Numbered from the stretch's first letter, positions 1 to 9,621 are shown. The stretch is 64,000 nucleotides of DNA from Pirellulaceae bacterium (GCA_020852965.1 JADYZV010000103.1:58695-122694), one strand, 5' to 3'. Made by a program: numbers and translations. Notes: generated from the letters alone by a model not told the origin.

Positions 1-316
1 AGATAATGCAATTCTGGATCGGCTCAAAAACGCAGTGCAGTAGTAGCGGGCCGGGCATAGTACAGGCTGTCAGCTTGTAAGGTCGGTGAAAATATAATTT
101 TCAAAGTAGTGGACGAGGCAAAACGAGTGGGATGGTGAAACGTTAGTTCTTTGTGGCGCTAGCCTCGGGCCCTACAGGGGGCGACGATGGTGTTCGAGAC
201 ACCCGCGGCTAGCGCCGTCGGCTCAGTTTTCACCAGCCCAGGCAACGAGTCGTTGCATACGAAATATTGCAGGGACCCATGGCTTCGTCCATTACAGAAT
301 TGTCGCGAGTGATTTA
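1..316. other. Upstream intergenic region, no gene seen
   Basis: No convincing coding frame is visible before the RND permease. The only clear structure is the inverted repeat at 155-216. The end of a neighbouring gene may lie just outside the window. Confidence 0.5.
155..216. repeat. Palindromic intergenic element, GGCGCTAGCC-type
   Basis: Two 15-base arms (155-169 and 202-216) are inverted repeats with one mismatch, starting GGCGCTAGCC and ending GGCTAGCGCC. They enclose about 32 bases. I recall this type of element between genes in Pirellulaceae genomes. There is no T-tract, so a simple rho-independent terminator is less likely than a dispersed REP-like element. Confidence 0.6.
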
Positions 317-3300
317 ATGCTGGAAAAATTTGTTCAACATCGCACGCTGGCCAATCTGCTGATGCTGTCGTTCATTGGCGTGGGCCTGTATGCGCTGCCG
401 AACCTGAAAAAAGAATCGTTCCCTGATTTTGACGCCTCCGAAGTCATGATCGCGATGGTCTATCGCGGAGCGTCAGCGGAAGATGTTGAGCAAGGAATTT
501 GCTTTCGCATCGAAGACGCGATCGACAGCGTTCAAAATATCAAGAAAGTCACCTCGGTCGCCCAGGAAGGTAGCGCGGCGATTACGATCGAAATCGAAGA
601 CGGCGCAGACGTCGCCGAAGCACTGAGTGACATCGAAGTCGAAGTCGACGCCATCACCGATTTCCCAATTGGTGCCGAAGACCCCATCATTACGCAACTC
701 AACCGAAGCGTGGCGGTCATGACACTCGCCGTCAGCGGTCCGATGCCGATTGCAGACCTGAAAGACTATTGCGAGGACCTCAAGCGCCGGCTTCGTCAGT
801 TGCCGGTCAGCCCGCTTGTCGAAGTCGAAGGCTTTTCCAACAGGCAACTTCGCATCGAACTTGACAGCGACGCACTTCGGCGGCTCGGCCTGTCTGCTGC
901 TGACATCGCCACGACGGTCGGAGTCCAGAACCTTGACCTGCCCGTTGGCACTATTGAAACTAGCAATGAAGATATCCTGCTTCGGTTCGTCGAAGAGCGT
1001 CAGCACCCGCAGGAGATCGAAGAGATTGTTGTTGCTGGCGTGCCGGGCAAATCCGAAATTCGATTGCGTGATATCGGACGAGTCGTCGACACCTTCGCCG
1101 ATGCGGAAGAGAAAGCCTGGTTGGACGGTGAGCGAGCCGGCATTCTGCAAATTAAAAAGACCAAATCGCAGGACACGATCCAAGTCGCCGAGCCGCTTTA
1201 CGACTTTCTTGAAAGCGAACGAAGTCGCAATCCGCATTTACGGTTGGTCGTGACCTCGGACACTTCCGAACTGATCACCCAACGCCTAAGTCTGCTGCTT
1301 ACCAACGCCTGGCAGGGTATGATATTGGTCTTCTTGACTCTGTGGCTGTTCTTCAATTTGCGGCTGAGCTTTTGGGTCGTGATGAGTCTTCCCGTTTCGT
1401 TCATGGCCGCCTTCTTTCTGATGCCCCTGTTCGGCGTGACGGTCAACATGATGTCGTCGGTCGCCTTGCTAATGGCAATTGGCGTGCTGATGGACGACGG
1501 GATCGTGATCGGTGAGAACGTTGCTCGCCATGTAGCGCTGGGGAAAGACTCGATGCGAGCTGCGGTTGACGGAGTCAAGGAAGTAGCTGGCGGGGTGGTG
1601 TCCTCGTTTCTGACGACCGTATGTGTGCTCGGTCCGCTGTTGTTTCTAGAGGGCGAACTCGGCAAGGTGTTGCGGGTGATCCCGATCGTCCTTATTGTGA
1701 CACTCGGAATCAGCTTGGTCGAAGCCTTTCTGATCTTGCCAGCGCACCTTGGCCATTCACTGAGCCACCATGATCCACAACAAATCAATTACCTACGCCG
1801 CGGCGTCAATCGTTCGGTCGACTGGGTTCGCGAAAGTTTCTTTGGCTCAGTAGTCGATTGGGCCATTCGGTGGCGCTATCTGACAATCGGCATGGCCCTG
1901 GGAACGTTCGTGTTGGCGATCTCGATGTTCACCGGCGGATTCGTATCCTTCGTTGGGTTTCCTGAAATCGAAGGTGACGAGATCGACGCGAAAATTCTGC
2001 TACCACAAGGAACGCCTTTGAGCGATACCGAGTTGATTGTGCGCAGAATCAACGAGGCGGTCGAGCGTACAAACGCACGATTCCCTAACCAGCCGCCACT
2101 TGCCAGCACAAACGACGCGACGTCGATGTCGCCGCCTTTGGTTCTGTCCACCGTTTCGACTTTCAGTCAAAACACAGACGCATCTGAATTTGGTCCGCAC
2201 GTGGCCACGGTCACAACCCGCATCCTGCCGCCGGAATCTCGCGCGACGAGCTTGCCCGAATTTATTGCCGCATTGCGCGAAGAGGTCGGTGTAATCCCAA
2301 ACGCGATCTCGGTTTCGATTGCCGAGTCGGTTCGCGGCCCGGCGGGTCGACCGATCGAAGTTCGCTTTCTTGCCGATGAACTCGAGCACGCCAAGGCAGC
2401 TTCGGAATTGGCTCGACAATGGTTCTCGCGTTTTGAGGGCGTATACGATTTAACCGATGATATGCGTCGAGGGAAACAGGAAATACGCTTGCGACTCAAA
2501 CCCGATACCGTTGCACTGGGTTTGAATGTACGCTCGATGGCGAACCAGCTGAGCGCGGCTTATCAGGGCACGAAAGTCACCGATATGCAGATTGGCAACG
2601 ACCAGTTTGAGATCAACGTCCAATATGAAAAGGAGCATCGCAATAGTTTGCAGGACTTCGCCGATTTTCAGTTCATGCTCGCCGGTGGCAAACAGGTTCC
2701 GCTGGGGGCGGTCGCCGACGTGACCTATCAATACGGTTGGTCACGGATTGCCCGCACCGACGGATGGAGAACCGTGACGCTGATCGGCAACACGGACAGT
2801 GAGATTGCCAATGCATCCCAATTGATGAGTGTTTTTACCCGCGAGCTTCTTCCGGAACTACAAGAGCAATTGCCTGACGTTCAAGTCTCATTTGGCGGCC
2901 AGCAGGAATCGTCGGACGAAACGGGATCGTCGATGGTCTATTTAGTCCTGCTGGGGCTGTTTGGTATCTATGCGATTTTGAGTTACCAGTTTGAAAGCTG
3001 GTTGGAACCGCTAATCGTGATGTTTGCGATTCCCATGGCGTTGATCGGCGTTGTGTTCGGTCATCTACTGATGGGGATGTCGCTCAGCATGCCCAGCCTG
3101 ATTGGCTTTGTTTCACTGGCGGGGATCGTCGTGAATGACTCCATCCTGCTGGTACTGTTCCTCAAGCAGGCTCGTCGGGAAGGTACACCGACGATCGAAG
3201 CTGCCAGTCAGGCGGGGCGACTTCGGTTCCGTGCGATTGTGCTGACCAGCGCTACCACGATGGCAGGGTTGTTACCACTGGCGCTGGAACAGAGCACTCA

Positions 3301-3496
3301 AGCTCAAGTGCTTCTTCCAGTCGCGGTCTCGATCGTCTTTGGGATGCTAAGCTCAACCGTCTTAATCCTGGTCGTCATCCCCTGCATTTACGTGGCATTG
3401 CACGACATTCTGCCACAATCGCATCTAGTTGGTCACTCTAGCGGACAACCAACGGTGCAAAGTTTCCGGCGATCGACGTCGGAAGGTCCCATTTAG
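317..3496 (+). CDS. RND-family efflux permease (AcrB/CusA-like)
   Basis: A 1059-residue inner-membrane proton-driven exporter of the resistance-nodulation-division superfamily. Length and layout fit: an N-terminal membrane helix (residues about 12-30), a large periplasmic porter region with the typical ESFPDFD segment near residue 35, a helix bundle at about 335-550, a second periplasmic half, and a C-terminal bundle from about 870. The TM4 proton-relay motif is visible as VLMDDGIVIGEN (about 390-400), with the paired aspartates. Substrate cannot be read from sequence. No membrane-fusion protein or outer-membrane factor lies downstream, so these would be upstream of the window or elsewhere. 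The final 30 residues are polar and poorly conserved-looking. Confidence 0.93.
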   Translation: MLEKFVQHRTLANLLMLSFIGVGLYALPNLKKESFPDFDASEVMIAMVYRGASAEDVEQGICFRIEDAIDSVQNIKKVTSVAQEGSAAITIEIEDGADVAEALSDIEVEVDAITDFPIGAEDPIITQLNRSVAVMTLAVSGPMPIADLKDYCEDLKRRLRQLPVSPLVEVEGFSNRQLRIELDSDALRRLGLSAADIATTVGVQNLDLPVGTIETSNEDILLRFVEERQHPQEIEEIVVAGVPGKSEIRLRDIGRVVDTFADAEEKAWLDGERAGILQIKKTKSQDTIQVAEPLYDFLESERSRNPHLRLVVTSDTSELITQRLSLLLTNAWQGMILVFLTLWLFFNLRLSFWVVMSLPVSFMAAFFLMPLFGVTVNMMSSVALLMAIGVLMDDGIVIGENVARHVALGKDSMRAAVDGVKEVAGGVVSSFLTTVCVLGPLLFLEGELGKVLRVIPIVLIVTLGISLVEAFLILPAHLGHSLSHHDPQQINYLRRGVNRSVDWVRESFFGSVVDWAIRWRYLTIGMALGTFVLAISMFTGGFVSFVGFPEIEGDEIDAKILLPQGTPLSDTELIVRRINEAVERTNARFPNQPPLASTNDATSMSPPLVLSTVSTFSQNTDASEFGPHVATVTTRILPPESRATSLPEFIAALREEVGVIPNAISVSIAESVRGPAGRPIEVRFLADELEHAKAASELARQWFSRFEGVYDLTDDMRRGKQEIRLRLKPDTVALGLNVRSMANQLSAAYQGTKVTDMQIGNDQFEINVQYEKEHRNSLQDFADFQFMLAGGKQVPLGAVADVTYQYGWSRIARTDGWRTVTLIGNTDSEIANASQLMSVFTRELLPELQEQLPDVQVSFGGQQESSDETGSSMVYLVLLGLFGIYAILSYQFESWLEPLIVMFAIPMALIGVVFGHLLMGMSLSMPSLIGFVSLAGIVVNDSILLVLFLKQARREGTPTIEAASQAGRLRFRAIVLTSATTMAGLLPLALEQSTQAQVLLPVAVSIVFGMLSSTVLILVVIPCIYVALHDILPQSHLVGHSSGQPTVQSFRRSTSEGPI

Positions 3497-3557
3497 ATTG
3501 CAGGCAAGAGCCGCAAACCCCAATATCTCAACAACCCTTTGTCAACCTGGAGAAGCC

Positions 3558-4568
3558 ATGAACCTCAATCGTATTAGCGTTCTGTCGACCGCAAATCTGC
3601 TTGCCTTCTTCGCAGCAGTTCATTCGATGGCTTACGCGCAGTCGCCAGATGTGACGACCGACCAGAAACCCTCATTTACCCAAGGCGAAGCACAAACGGA
3701 TATTGCCAAACTCTACCAGTGGATGGGCAGTAACCCGCGCATAGCCAATGTCGGAACGATCAAGTCGACTGATGGCAAAGAGTGGACGGTGCCTGCGAAG
3801 ACACATTTCCAATCCGCGACCAGAGCGGCGGATCTGTACAACGAAGCCAACGGAGTCACACCTGACGGTATCGAAAACGTTGACCTGAAAACGATTCCGG
3901 TCATCGACGCCGGCGGAAACGAGCTATTTACCGCCTACGTTTTTGGGGATAACTATTTCGAGTTCTACGTGAACGGAAAACTGTTGGCAGTCGATCCGGT
4001 TCCGATGACGCCGTTTAACAGTAACGTTATTCGCTTCAAGTCGAAGCGGCCATTCACTATTGGAATCATGGGCGTCGATTGGGAAGAACGACTCGGTCTG
4101 GGGTTTGAGCAGTTCCGCGGCGCACCGTTTCATCAAGGAGACGCGGGACTGGTCGCAGTTATTAAAGACGCGGATGGCGAAACGATAGCGATCACCGATG
4201 CGAGTTGGAAGGCCCAAACGTATTACACGGCACCACTGAAGACGAAGTAATGTCTGGTTCTCAAAGGAGCGATCCGTGACAGCTCGAAATGCAGCACTGA
4301 GGACACCGCAGACGGAACAGCCTACTTCGCGGCTCACTGGCCGCTTCCCGAACACTGGGCCGCTTCGGACTTCGATGATCGCGGTTGGCCAAACGCAGTT
4401 ACCTTTACGAACGATTTTGTTGGCGTAGAGAATAAGCCGGCCTACACCAACTTCACAGACTTGTTCGACAACCCTCGGGCGGACGCACAGTTCATTTGGT
4501 CATCAAGTCTAGTGCATGACAATCTGGTGCTGATGCGAACAACCATTGGCAAGCAACAAGACCGATAA
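3558..4568 (+). pseudogene. Secreted protein with galactose-binding-like C-terminus, broken by one in-frame TAA
   Basis: The frame opened by the ATG at 3558 (purine-rich GGAGAAG upstream) encodes a signal peptide ending near AYAQ and about 230 residues, then hits TAA at 4248-4250. The same frame continues without another stop to TAA at 4566-4568. The continuation reads as real protein (CLVLKGAIRDSSKC, then FDDRGWP, typical of jelly-roll carbohydrate-binding folds, then AYTNFTDLFDNP). The whole would be about 335 residues, matching secreted proteins I recall from marine bacteria where C-L-V follows directly after the residues lost here. So a single nonsense change splits one gene. The next gene starts 3 bases after the final stop. 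Function is unknown. A sequencing error is the alternative. Confidence 0.8.
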
Positions 4569-4571
4569 CAA

Positions 4572-5224
4572 ATGAACCAGTTCTCATCGTATCCCGCTGA
4601 TATGGCAACGGCGCTTATCAAGCAGTGGCGTCAGCGCGACCTACCGGCCGAATCGTTGCCAGACAGTACGTCACTGACCACGCTGTTCGATGTCAGCTAT
4701 CAGGCAACTTTGCTTCGTGAGGAAGATAATCCGGTCCGATGTCGAATTATCTATGCGAGCCCCGATCAGCTGCAGACACTACGATCCGTCCAGTCGCGTC
4801 CACATGTGCTCCCGTTTTCGCAACCGGCCGAGTTGACGGCGCACAACCTTCGCAAGTTGTCTGCTGCAGCGGATTTTTATCGGGCGATTCTAGCAGTTGA
4901 TTCCGATGCGTACGGCAGGGTCGTGATCTGGGGCATCGTCGTGACGGGAACGGATTGGGTCAATCGTGTCGAAGGCTCGAACTTCGACGGTGTGCCACTG
5001 CCGCCGAATCTCGTTGTTCAAGCGTTGGGTCCGGGGCATCTGACCTCGAATCGGAACAGTCTGTCGTCGAACCAGCCGATTCGGCGGGCACCCAGCATCG
5101 TTCGGCCTACCGACTCGTCAATGGATCCAACCAGGCGATCGCAGTCGTCGTGTCACAAGATGGCGACGTGCGGTTCGTCGCTCACCACAACGACAAGCTG
5201 ACGTACTGGCCTTACCTGCCGTAG
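4572..5224 (+). pseudogene. Decayed diadenylate-cyclase-like protein (DACNV sensor plus C-terminal DAC fragment)
   Basis: The ATG frame gives about 155 residues that resemble the DACNV sensor domain (YQATLLREEDNPVRCRI, then IWGIVVTGTDWVNRVEG, then QALGPGHL). After GPGHL, near 5035, sense is lost in this frame. A frame shifted by two bases takes over to the TAG at 5222-5224 and contains GTQHRSAYRL followed by AIAVVVSQDGDVR. This resembles the RHR-motif half of a DisA_N domain (GTRHRAA, then VVSEE). The first half of the cyclase domain, with the DGA motif, is missing. I infer an internal deletion plus frameshift that destroyed a c-di-AMP synthase. It sits 3 bases after another broken gene. Translation of the first frame alone would run to 5201. 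Confidence 0.65.
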
Positions 5225-5269
5225 ATAGTCTGAACTAGAAAACATTTGAATCGTTAAGGAGCTAGGTTA

Positions 5270-5857
5270 ATGAGAGATTTCAAACTGTCGCTGTTCTCAG
5301 TACTGGTATTCACGTCCCTGGCCTATGGTCAGCATACGGAAGAGGCCGGCACCACTGAAAAAACGGCTCAACGAAAAGACGTGACCTCCAGCGTTATGAT
5401 CCGCTTGATTGATCCGCTCGACGAGCCCGAGTTCTATTGCCTTGACGTTCCCGGTTACGGACCAGGAGTGCAACTGGATAACCCGCTGACCGCGCACACG
5501 TTGAAGGCGTTTGGGTCTGCTGACGAAATGTGGGTGCTGAATTACCCTGCGGCGGGACAGATCTATGTCCCGGCCTTCAAGAGATGTATCGAGGCCGAAC
5601 ATGCTAAGTCGGGAGCGTCGTTGTACCTTAAGGAACCCGGCGACTCTCTTCTGCAGCGATTTACCATGACGGAGAAAGGCACGATCGTCTTGGCCGAACA
5701 CACCGATCTTGGTTTCGCCGTAGCACCCGGTAATGGCGAGCAGGCGGGCGGGCCGAGCCATCTATTTCGGAAGATGGGTCTGGCGAATCTTGCCGAGACA
5801 CCAGAGAAGCTTACGACATGGAAGCTTGTCAAAGATGCCGACCGCTGGCCTGAGTAA
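5270..5857 (+). CDS. Secreted beta-trefoil-like protein, function unknown
   Basis: 195 residues with a good Shine-Dalgarno (AAGGAG, 5256-5261) eight bases before the ATG. Residues 1-20 form a signal peptide (FKLSLFSVLVFTSLAYG, likely cleaved before QH). The mature part shows three loosely similar blocks (FYCLDVPGYGPGVQLDNP; RCIEAEHAKSGASLYLKEP; LGFAVAPGNGEQAGGP). This pattern recalls ricin-B-type beta-trefoils, which usually bind sugars or sit on surfaces. No enzyme motif is seen. It follows two broken genes and is separated from the peroxiredoxin by 171 bases. The fold call is tentative; that it is a real secreted protein is well supported by the signal peptide and RBS. Confidence 0.75.
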   Translation: MRDFKLSLFSVLVFTSLAYGQHTEEAGTTEKTAQRKDVTSSVMIRLIDPLDEPEFYCLDVPGYGPGVQLDNPLTAHTLKAFGSADEMWVLNYPAAGQIYVPAFKRCIEAEHAKSGASLYLKEPGDSLLQRFTMTEKGTIVLAEHTDLGFAVAPGNGEQAGGPSHLFRKMGLANLAETPEKLTTWKLVKDADRWPE

Positions 5858-6028
5858 CGACGGTTTGTCCGATCAAATCTTACCTTTCTTGATCGGCTAG
5901 CGGGAGTCCAAAGACACCTGCGACGACAAGCGTCGAAAGCACAGTGCAAGACCTGAACCCAGCGATCAACCACCAATTCCAACCTGCTGCACGCTTTTAC
6001 ACTGCGGCGTCAACACTCGAGAAATCCG

Positions 6029-6679
6029 ATGACAACTCTACGTGACCAAACCAATGCACAATTCGCCAAGCTACAGCAATCGAAACCTGAGTTTGCGAGA
6101 CAGATCGAGTCCCTTTTGGCCAAAGCTCGCGATTTTGGAGATGGCAAGGATGCGATTGCAGTGGGCCAGCCCGCTCCAGATTTTGTATTGCCCAGTGCCA
6201 AAGGTGAATCGATCGAGTTGTCTGCGTTGCTCACGGGCGGACCGGTGGTGATCGTGTTTTATCGGGGTAGTTGGTGTCCTTACTGCAACTTGCAGCTCCG
6301 TGCGATGCAGGACCGCTTGGCAGACATTGAAAACCTTGGCGGTCAGCTTGTGGCGGTGAGTCCGGAGGTTCCCGACGAATCACTGTCGCAGATCGAAAAG
6401 CAAGAACTGAAATTCACAGTTCTCTCCGACAATGGCGCGCTGGTTGCCGCACAATATGGAGTCGCTTGGGAAGTCCCCGAAATGATTCTCGACCATATGC
6501 GTAACGACCGCGGCCTTCACCTGACCAAAACCAATGATGGCAACGGCACCGTGCTACCAATCCCTGCGACATTCGTTGTTTCAACCGATGGCATTGTGGC
6601 GTGGCAATATGTCGATGTGGACTATCGTCATCGTGCAGAACCGGACGATGTCATCGCAGCACTTTGCGATTTGAACTGA
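6029..6679 (+). CDS. Peroxiredoxin-like (AhpC/TSA) protein
   Basis: 216 residues, thioredoxin fold. After an N-terminal helical stretch of about 50 residues comes GQPAPDFVLPSAKGE, then YRGSWCPYCNLQL (about 87-99) with a CPYC active site in place of the TxxC of typical 2-Cys peroxiredoxins. That is the signature of the peroxiredoxin-like family, probably reducing peroxides through thiol chemistry in the cytoplasm. The late PATFVVSTDGIVAWQYVDVDYRHR segment is also typical. The start ATG follows a plausible leader. The DoxX gene is 67 bases downstream in the same direction; the pair is often found in redox-stress settings. Confidence 0.9.
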   Translation: MTTLRDQTNAQFAKLQQSKPEFARQIESLLAKARDFGDGKDAIAVGQPAPDFVLPSAKGESIELSALLTGGPVVIVFYRGSWCPYCNLQLRAMQDRLADIENLGGQLVAVSPEVPDESLSQIEKQELKFTVLSDNGALVAAQYGVAWEVPEMILDHMRNDRGLHLTKTNDGNGTVLPIPATFVVSTDGIVAWQYVDVDYRHRAEPDDVIAALCDLN

Positions 6680-6746
6680 TGGACTAGAACCTGAAAACAC
6701 GTTTTCTACCAAGGATGACAACTTATAACTTACCGGAGAAAATTTC

Positions 6747-7175
6747 ATGTTGAAGAACAAAGAATCATTGGCGTCGGCGGGACTGCTGCTACTTCGTGTC
6801 GCTTTCAGCTGCTTCATGCTCGTTCACGGTTGGCAGAAGCTTTCCGGATTCAGCGAGATGGCAGACAAGTTCCCCGATCCTATCGGCATGGGTAGCAGTC
6901 TCAGTTTGGTGCTGGCGATCGCTGCCGAGGTCGGTTGTTCGCTGCTGCTTATTGCCGGCTTCGGGACGCGTCTCGCCGCGGTGCCTCTGGCTTTCACGAT
7001 GATCGTTGCGTTGTTCGTAGTGCACGGCAGCGATCCGTGGCAGAAAAAGGAACTCGCTGCCTGCTATTTAGCCGTTTACGCAACTCTCATGCTCACGGGA
7101 GCGGGACGATTCTCGGTGGATCACTGCTTGTGGGGTAAAAAGCATGAGACCGTCACGGATTCACCAATTGAGTGA
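6747..7175 (+). CDS. DoxX family membrane protein
   Basis: 142 residues with four hydrophobic segments. Typical DoxX features are LLLRVAFSCFMLVHGWQKL at the N-terminus, a second helix beginning around LSLVLAIAAEVGCSLLLI, and GTRLAAVPLAFTMIVALFVVH. RBS GGAGAA lies just upstream of the ATG. DoxX proteins are small inner-membrane proteins linked to oxidative stress or quinone chemistry; the exact role here is unknown. It probably shares a transcript with the peroxiredoxin gene before it. Confidence 0.88.
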   Translation: MLKNKESLASAGLLLLRVAFSCFMLVHGWQKLSGFSEMADKFPDPIGMGSSLSLVLAIAAEVGCSLLLIAGFGTRLAAVPLAFTMIVALFVVHGSDPWQKKELAACYLAVYATLMLTGAGRFSVDHCLWGKKHETVTDSPIE

Positions 7176-7404
7176 GTTAGCCGTCTGAGCAAGTCGTCAG
7201 CTGCTGTGGAACCGGAAACGGTTGTCGTTAGAACTATAGATGTGCGAGCAGCAAAATCCGCTTTGACCTCGTGATGCAGAAATCATAAGCAGGACGAGCA
7301 AGTTGGGATGAAATAGCGCCCGATTCCTTCATGCATTGCAGGAATGGAGTTATCGTGAAATCCCCTCCGCAAACCGCCGACTATTTTTTAACCACCGTAT
7401 CGGA

Positions 7405-8943
7405 ATGATTGGAATGCGATCCAAACTGCAACAAACCATAGATTGCACAGCCAGCGACGCTGCTGCGCGTCTCAATAGCAATGACGGTGGACATTCGATA
7501 CTTGAATTGCAACACCCGGCAGCCACGAGGAATTCATCACAACAAAACAGGGAATCGACTCGCAAACTACTGTACCGGCGGTTGTTGTTCGCGACGACCG
7601 CAATGGTTTGCATATTGGTATCGCTGAAAGTTATTGGGGTTGCGTTTGCCGGAGCGTATTCTCTCGACTTCTTGACACAGTTATCGACAGTCGTTGTGCT
7701 TCTGGGTGTCATTGCCGTACTTTATCGCACTCCTCAAGCCTCAATGCGGCTGTTGCGAATTGCCGAAACCGTCGCTGGGATCGCGATAGCCGTCGATTTT
7801 ATCTGGGTGCTGGTTATCGAGACCGATACAATCGTGGCTATGGATGAGACGGAACGTCTGGCGGAGGTGTTCATGACACTCAGTTTTGCTCTCGCAATTT
7901 TTATCGCAACGTACGGGATGTTCATTCCCGGACAATGGCGACGAACTGCGGTCATTACCGGCATGTTTGCTCTTATCCCTGCGACAACGGCGATCGTCCT
8001 CCGACAGATTCATCCAACCTTGCAACAATCTGACGGCTTTCCTGGTTTTGTTGCTCCACTGTTTACGATGTTGATGGCGATTGCCTCAACGCTGACGACT
8101 CGCATTGTGAATCAATTGCGTCGTGAAGTCGAAACGGCAAAACGATACGGCCAATACCATTTGCTTGATGAGATTGGTCGAGGGGGCATGGGGGTTGTCT
8201 ACAAGGCCAGGCATCGAATGCTGAAACGACCTGCTGCCATTAAACTGATTCGAAACGAATTCGCCAACAAACCAGAAACGATCACGGAATTTGAACATGA
8301 AGTACAATTGTCCGCAGAGCTGACACATTGGAATTCCGTCCAGATCTATGATTACGGCCGAACCGAAGAAGGCGACTTTTATTATGTCATGGAATTGCTC
8401 GAAGGCGAGAATTTGCTCAGCCGAATCCACCGACGCAGTAAACTGTCGAATTCGGAAACTGCTAATATCATTAGCCAAGTCTGCGATGGCTTGCAGGAAG
8501 CCCATCTCAAAGGAATGGTTCATCGCGACATCAAGCCCGCAAACATTTTTCTAGCCAAAAATGTGGGGCAGCAAGATGTCGTTAAGATTCTGGACTTCGG
8601 CCTAGCAGCAATGAAGTCCGAAACCGATCGACTTCAGAAAGTCAGTGGCAGCCCCTCTTACATGTCTCCCGAACAGATTACCGCGAAATCAATCGACGAG
8701 CGGTGCGATATCTATGCTGTTGGTTGTGTCATTTTTGAGTGCCTAACCGGGTATCGGCTTTTCATCGGAGATACAATCAACGAATTGCTAAACCAACATC
8801 TGCATCAAAAGCCGTCGCTGGCAGACTTGCCAGAATCCGCCAGTCAATTTGGTGATGTCATTGCCAAGTGCCTCGAAAAGGAACCGAACAGGCGTTTCCC
8901 CAACGTCGCAGCTTTAAAAGATGCGATTGGCCGGTGCATCTAG
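7405..8943 (+). CDS. Membrane-anchored Ser/Thr protein kinase (PknB-like)
   Basis: An N-terminal membrane domain of about six helices (residues about 50-220) is followed by a Hanks-type kinase domain (about 250-510): glycine loop GRGGMGVVYKARH, catalytic HRDIKPANIF, metal-binding DFGLA, activation segment GSPSYMSPEQ, and a CDIYAVGCVIFECLTG helix. All catalytic residues are present, so it should be active, with the kinase at the C-terminus in the cytoplasm. This is the reverse of the common PknB order. The frame is open further upstream, to a TTG at 7336; ATGs at 7405 and 7414 are alternatives, and none has a clear RBS, so the exact start is uncertain. Substrate unknown. Confidence 0.88.
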   Translation: MIGMRSKLQQTIDCTASDAAARLNSNDGGHSILELQHPAATRNSSQQNRESTRKLLYRRLLFATTAMVCILVSLKVIGVAFAGAYSLDFLTQLSTVVVLLGVIAVLYRTPQASMRLLRIAETVAGIAIAVDFIWVLVIETDTIVAMDETERLAEVFMTLSFALAIFIATYGMFIPGQWRRTAVITGMFALIPATTAIVLRQIHPTLQQSDGFPGFVAPLFTMLMAIASTLTTRIVNQLRREVETAKRYGQYHLLDEIGRGGMGVVYKARHRMLKRPAAIKLIRNEFANKPETITEFEHEVQLSAELTHWNSVQIYDYGRTEEGDFYYVMELLEGENLLSRIHRRSKLSNSETANIISQVCDGLQEAHLKGMVHRDIKPANIFLAKNVGQQDVVKILDFGLAAMKSETDRLQKVSGSPSYMSPEQITAKSIDERCDIYAVGCVIFECLTGYRLFIGDTINELLNQHLHQKPSLADLPESASQFGDVIAKCLEKEPNRRFPNVAALKDAIGRCI

Positions 8944-9188
8944 GGCTTTGTTGACGCGTGTAAGCGTGTCGTCGTTGTAAATCGTGGTCTTGGTTGGTCG
9001 ACGAATTCTCAGCAAAAGAAATGGCTGGAGGATGCCGACAGTGCCCGCAAAGTGTCACAATTGATGCAGACCGCCAACATTTGGGCACAATACCTGTCGG
9101 CGTTTCGACGAAGTATTTCAAACGCGTGTTTGCGTGCATTGTAAAACAACGTTTCACCGGTTCGCCATTGCATGGTCACTTCAGCAAG
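8944..9188. other. Unassigned stretch between kinase and bestrophin remnant
   Basis: Short open stretches occur on both strands. One + frame (about 9000-9140) has coding-like composition, with WLEDADSARKVSQLMQ and WAQYLSAFRRS, but no start, no RBS and no family I recognise. It may be debris from the same event that left the fragments next to it. Confidence 0.35.
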
Positions 9189-9368
9189 CCTTGGGTCTAT
9201 CAAACGATGGAGTCGATCGGCGACACTTCGGAAAACCCCTTCCAGGGCATGGCAAGCGACATCCCTATGTTTTCGCTATGCCGAACCATCGAGATTGATC
9301 TCCGAGAAATGCTGGGAGAAACCGATCTACCTCAGGCAGTAGTGGCTAAGAAGGGAGTGCTTATGTAA
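9189..9368 (+). pseudogene. C-terminal remnant of a bestrophin-family channel
   Basis: About 59 codons read WVYQTMESIGDTSENPF, then SDIPMFSLCRTIEIDLREMLGE, then stop. This matches the C-terminal end of bacterial bestrophins (E-x-IG-x-D-x-ENPF, DVPM, CRTIEIDLR-x-MLGE). The transmembrane part is absent; the upstream frame has no bestrophin-like sequence. It is therefore a 5'-truncated relic, touching the integrase fragment that reads in from the other strand. Confidence 0.72.
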
Positions 9369-9621
9369 GCATAGCGTCGGTGAATTTACGGTTGCCCCAT
9401 TGCCATGCCCCAGGATGCACCTCGAACCACTCGGCAAGCACGTCGACTACGAAAGGGGACAACGGAACGGTACGAGTTGTTTCCTGCCTGCGAACACGCT
9501 TCTTCTCCCGAATCACCGCCCGTTTGCCGGGCAGGTCGATGTCTTGGAGCCTCGAACGCATCATCTCACTTCGCCGAGCACCGGTATGTGCTGCGAATGC
9601 AAACATCGCGTCTTCCGCCAA
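9361..9621 (-). pseudogene. Tyrosine recombinase (integrase) fragment
   Basis: About 86 codons covering the first part of a phage-integrase catalytic domain. MFAFAAHTGARRSEMMRSRLQDI holds the first catalytic Arg (HTGARRSE), followed by the beta-hairpin AVIREKKRVRRQETTRTVPL. The N-terminal DNA-binding domain and the later H-x-x-R and Tyr region are missing, and an in-frame stop lies just upstream. It is non-functional. It lies about 190 bases beyond the 3' end of tRNA-Leu on the same strand, the usual place for an integrase of a tRNA-integrated element. Confidence 0.8.

Noticed and set aside
4248..4250. Recoded stop (selenocysteine or pyrrolysine) in the secreted-protein gene
   Set aside because: The codon is TAA, which neither system uses, and no SECIS-like hairpin follows.
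8994..9368. A complete 124-residue gene covering the bestrophin fragment
   Set aside because: Only the last 59 residues look like a protein family; the first 65 are unlike bestrophin and have no RBS, so the start is accidental.
9361..9621. Working integrase gene
   Set aside because: It is about 86 codons long, starts after an in-frame stop, and lacks the second half of the catalytic domain including the Tyr.
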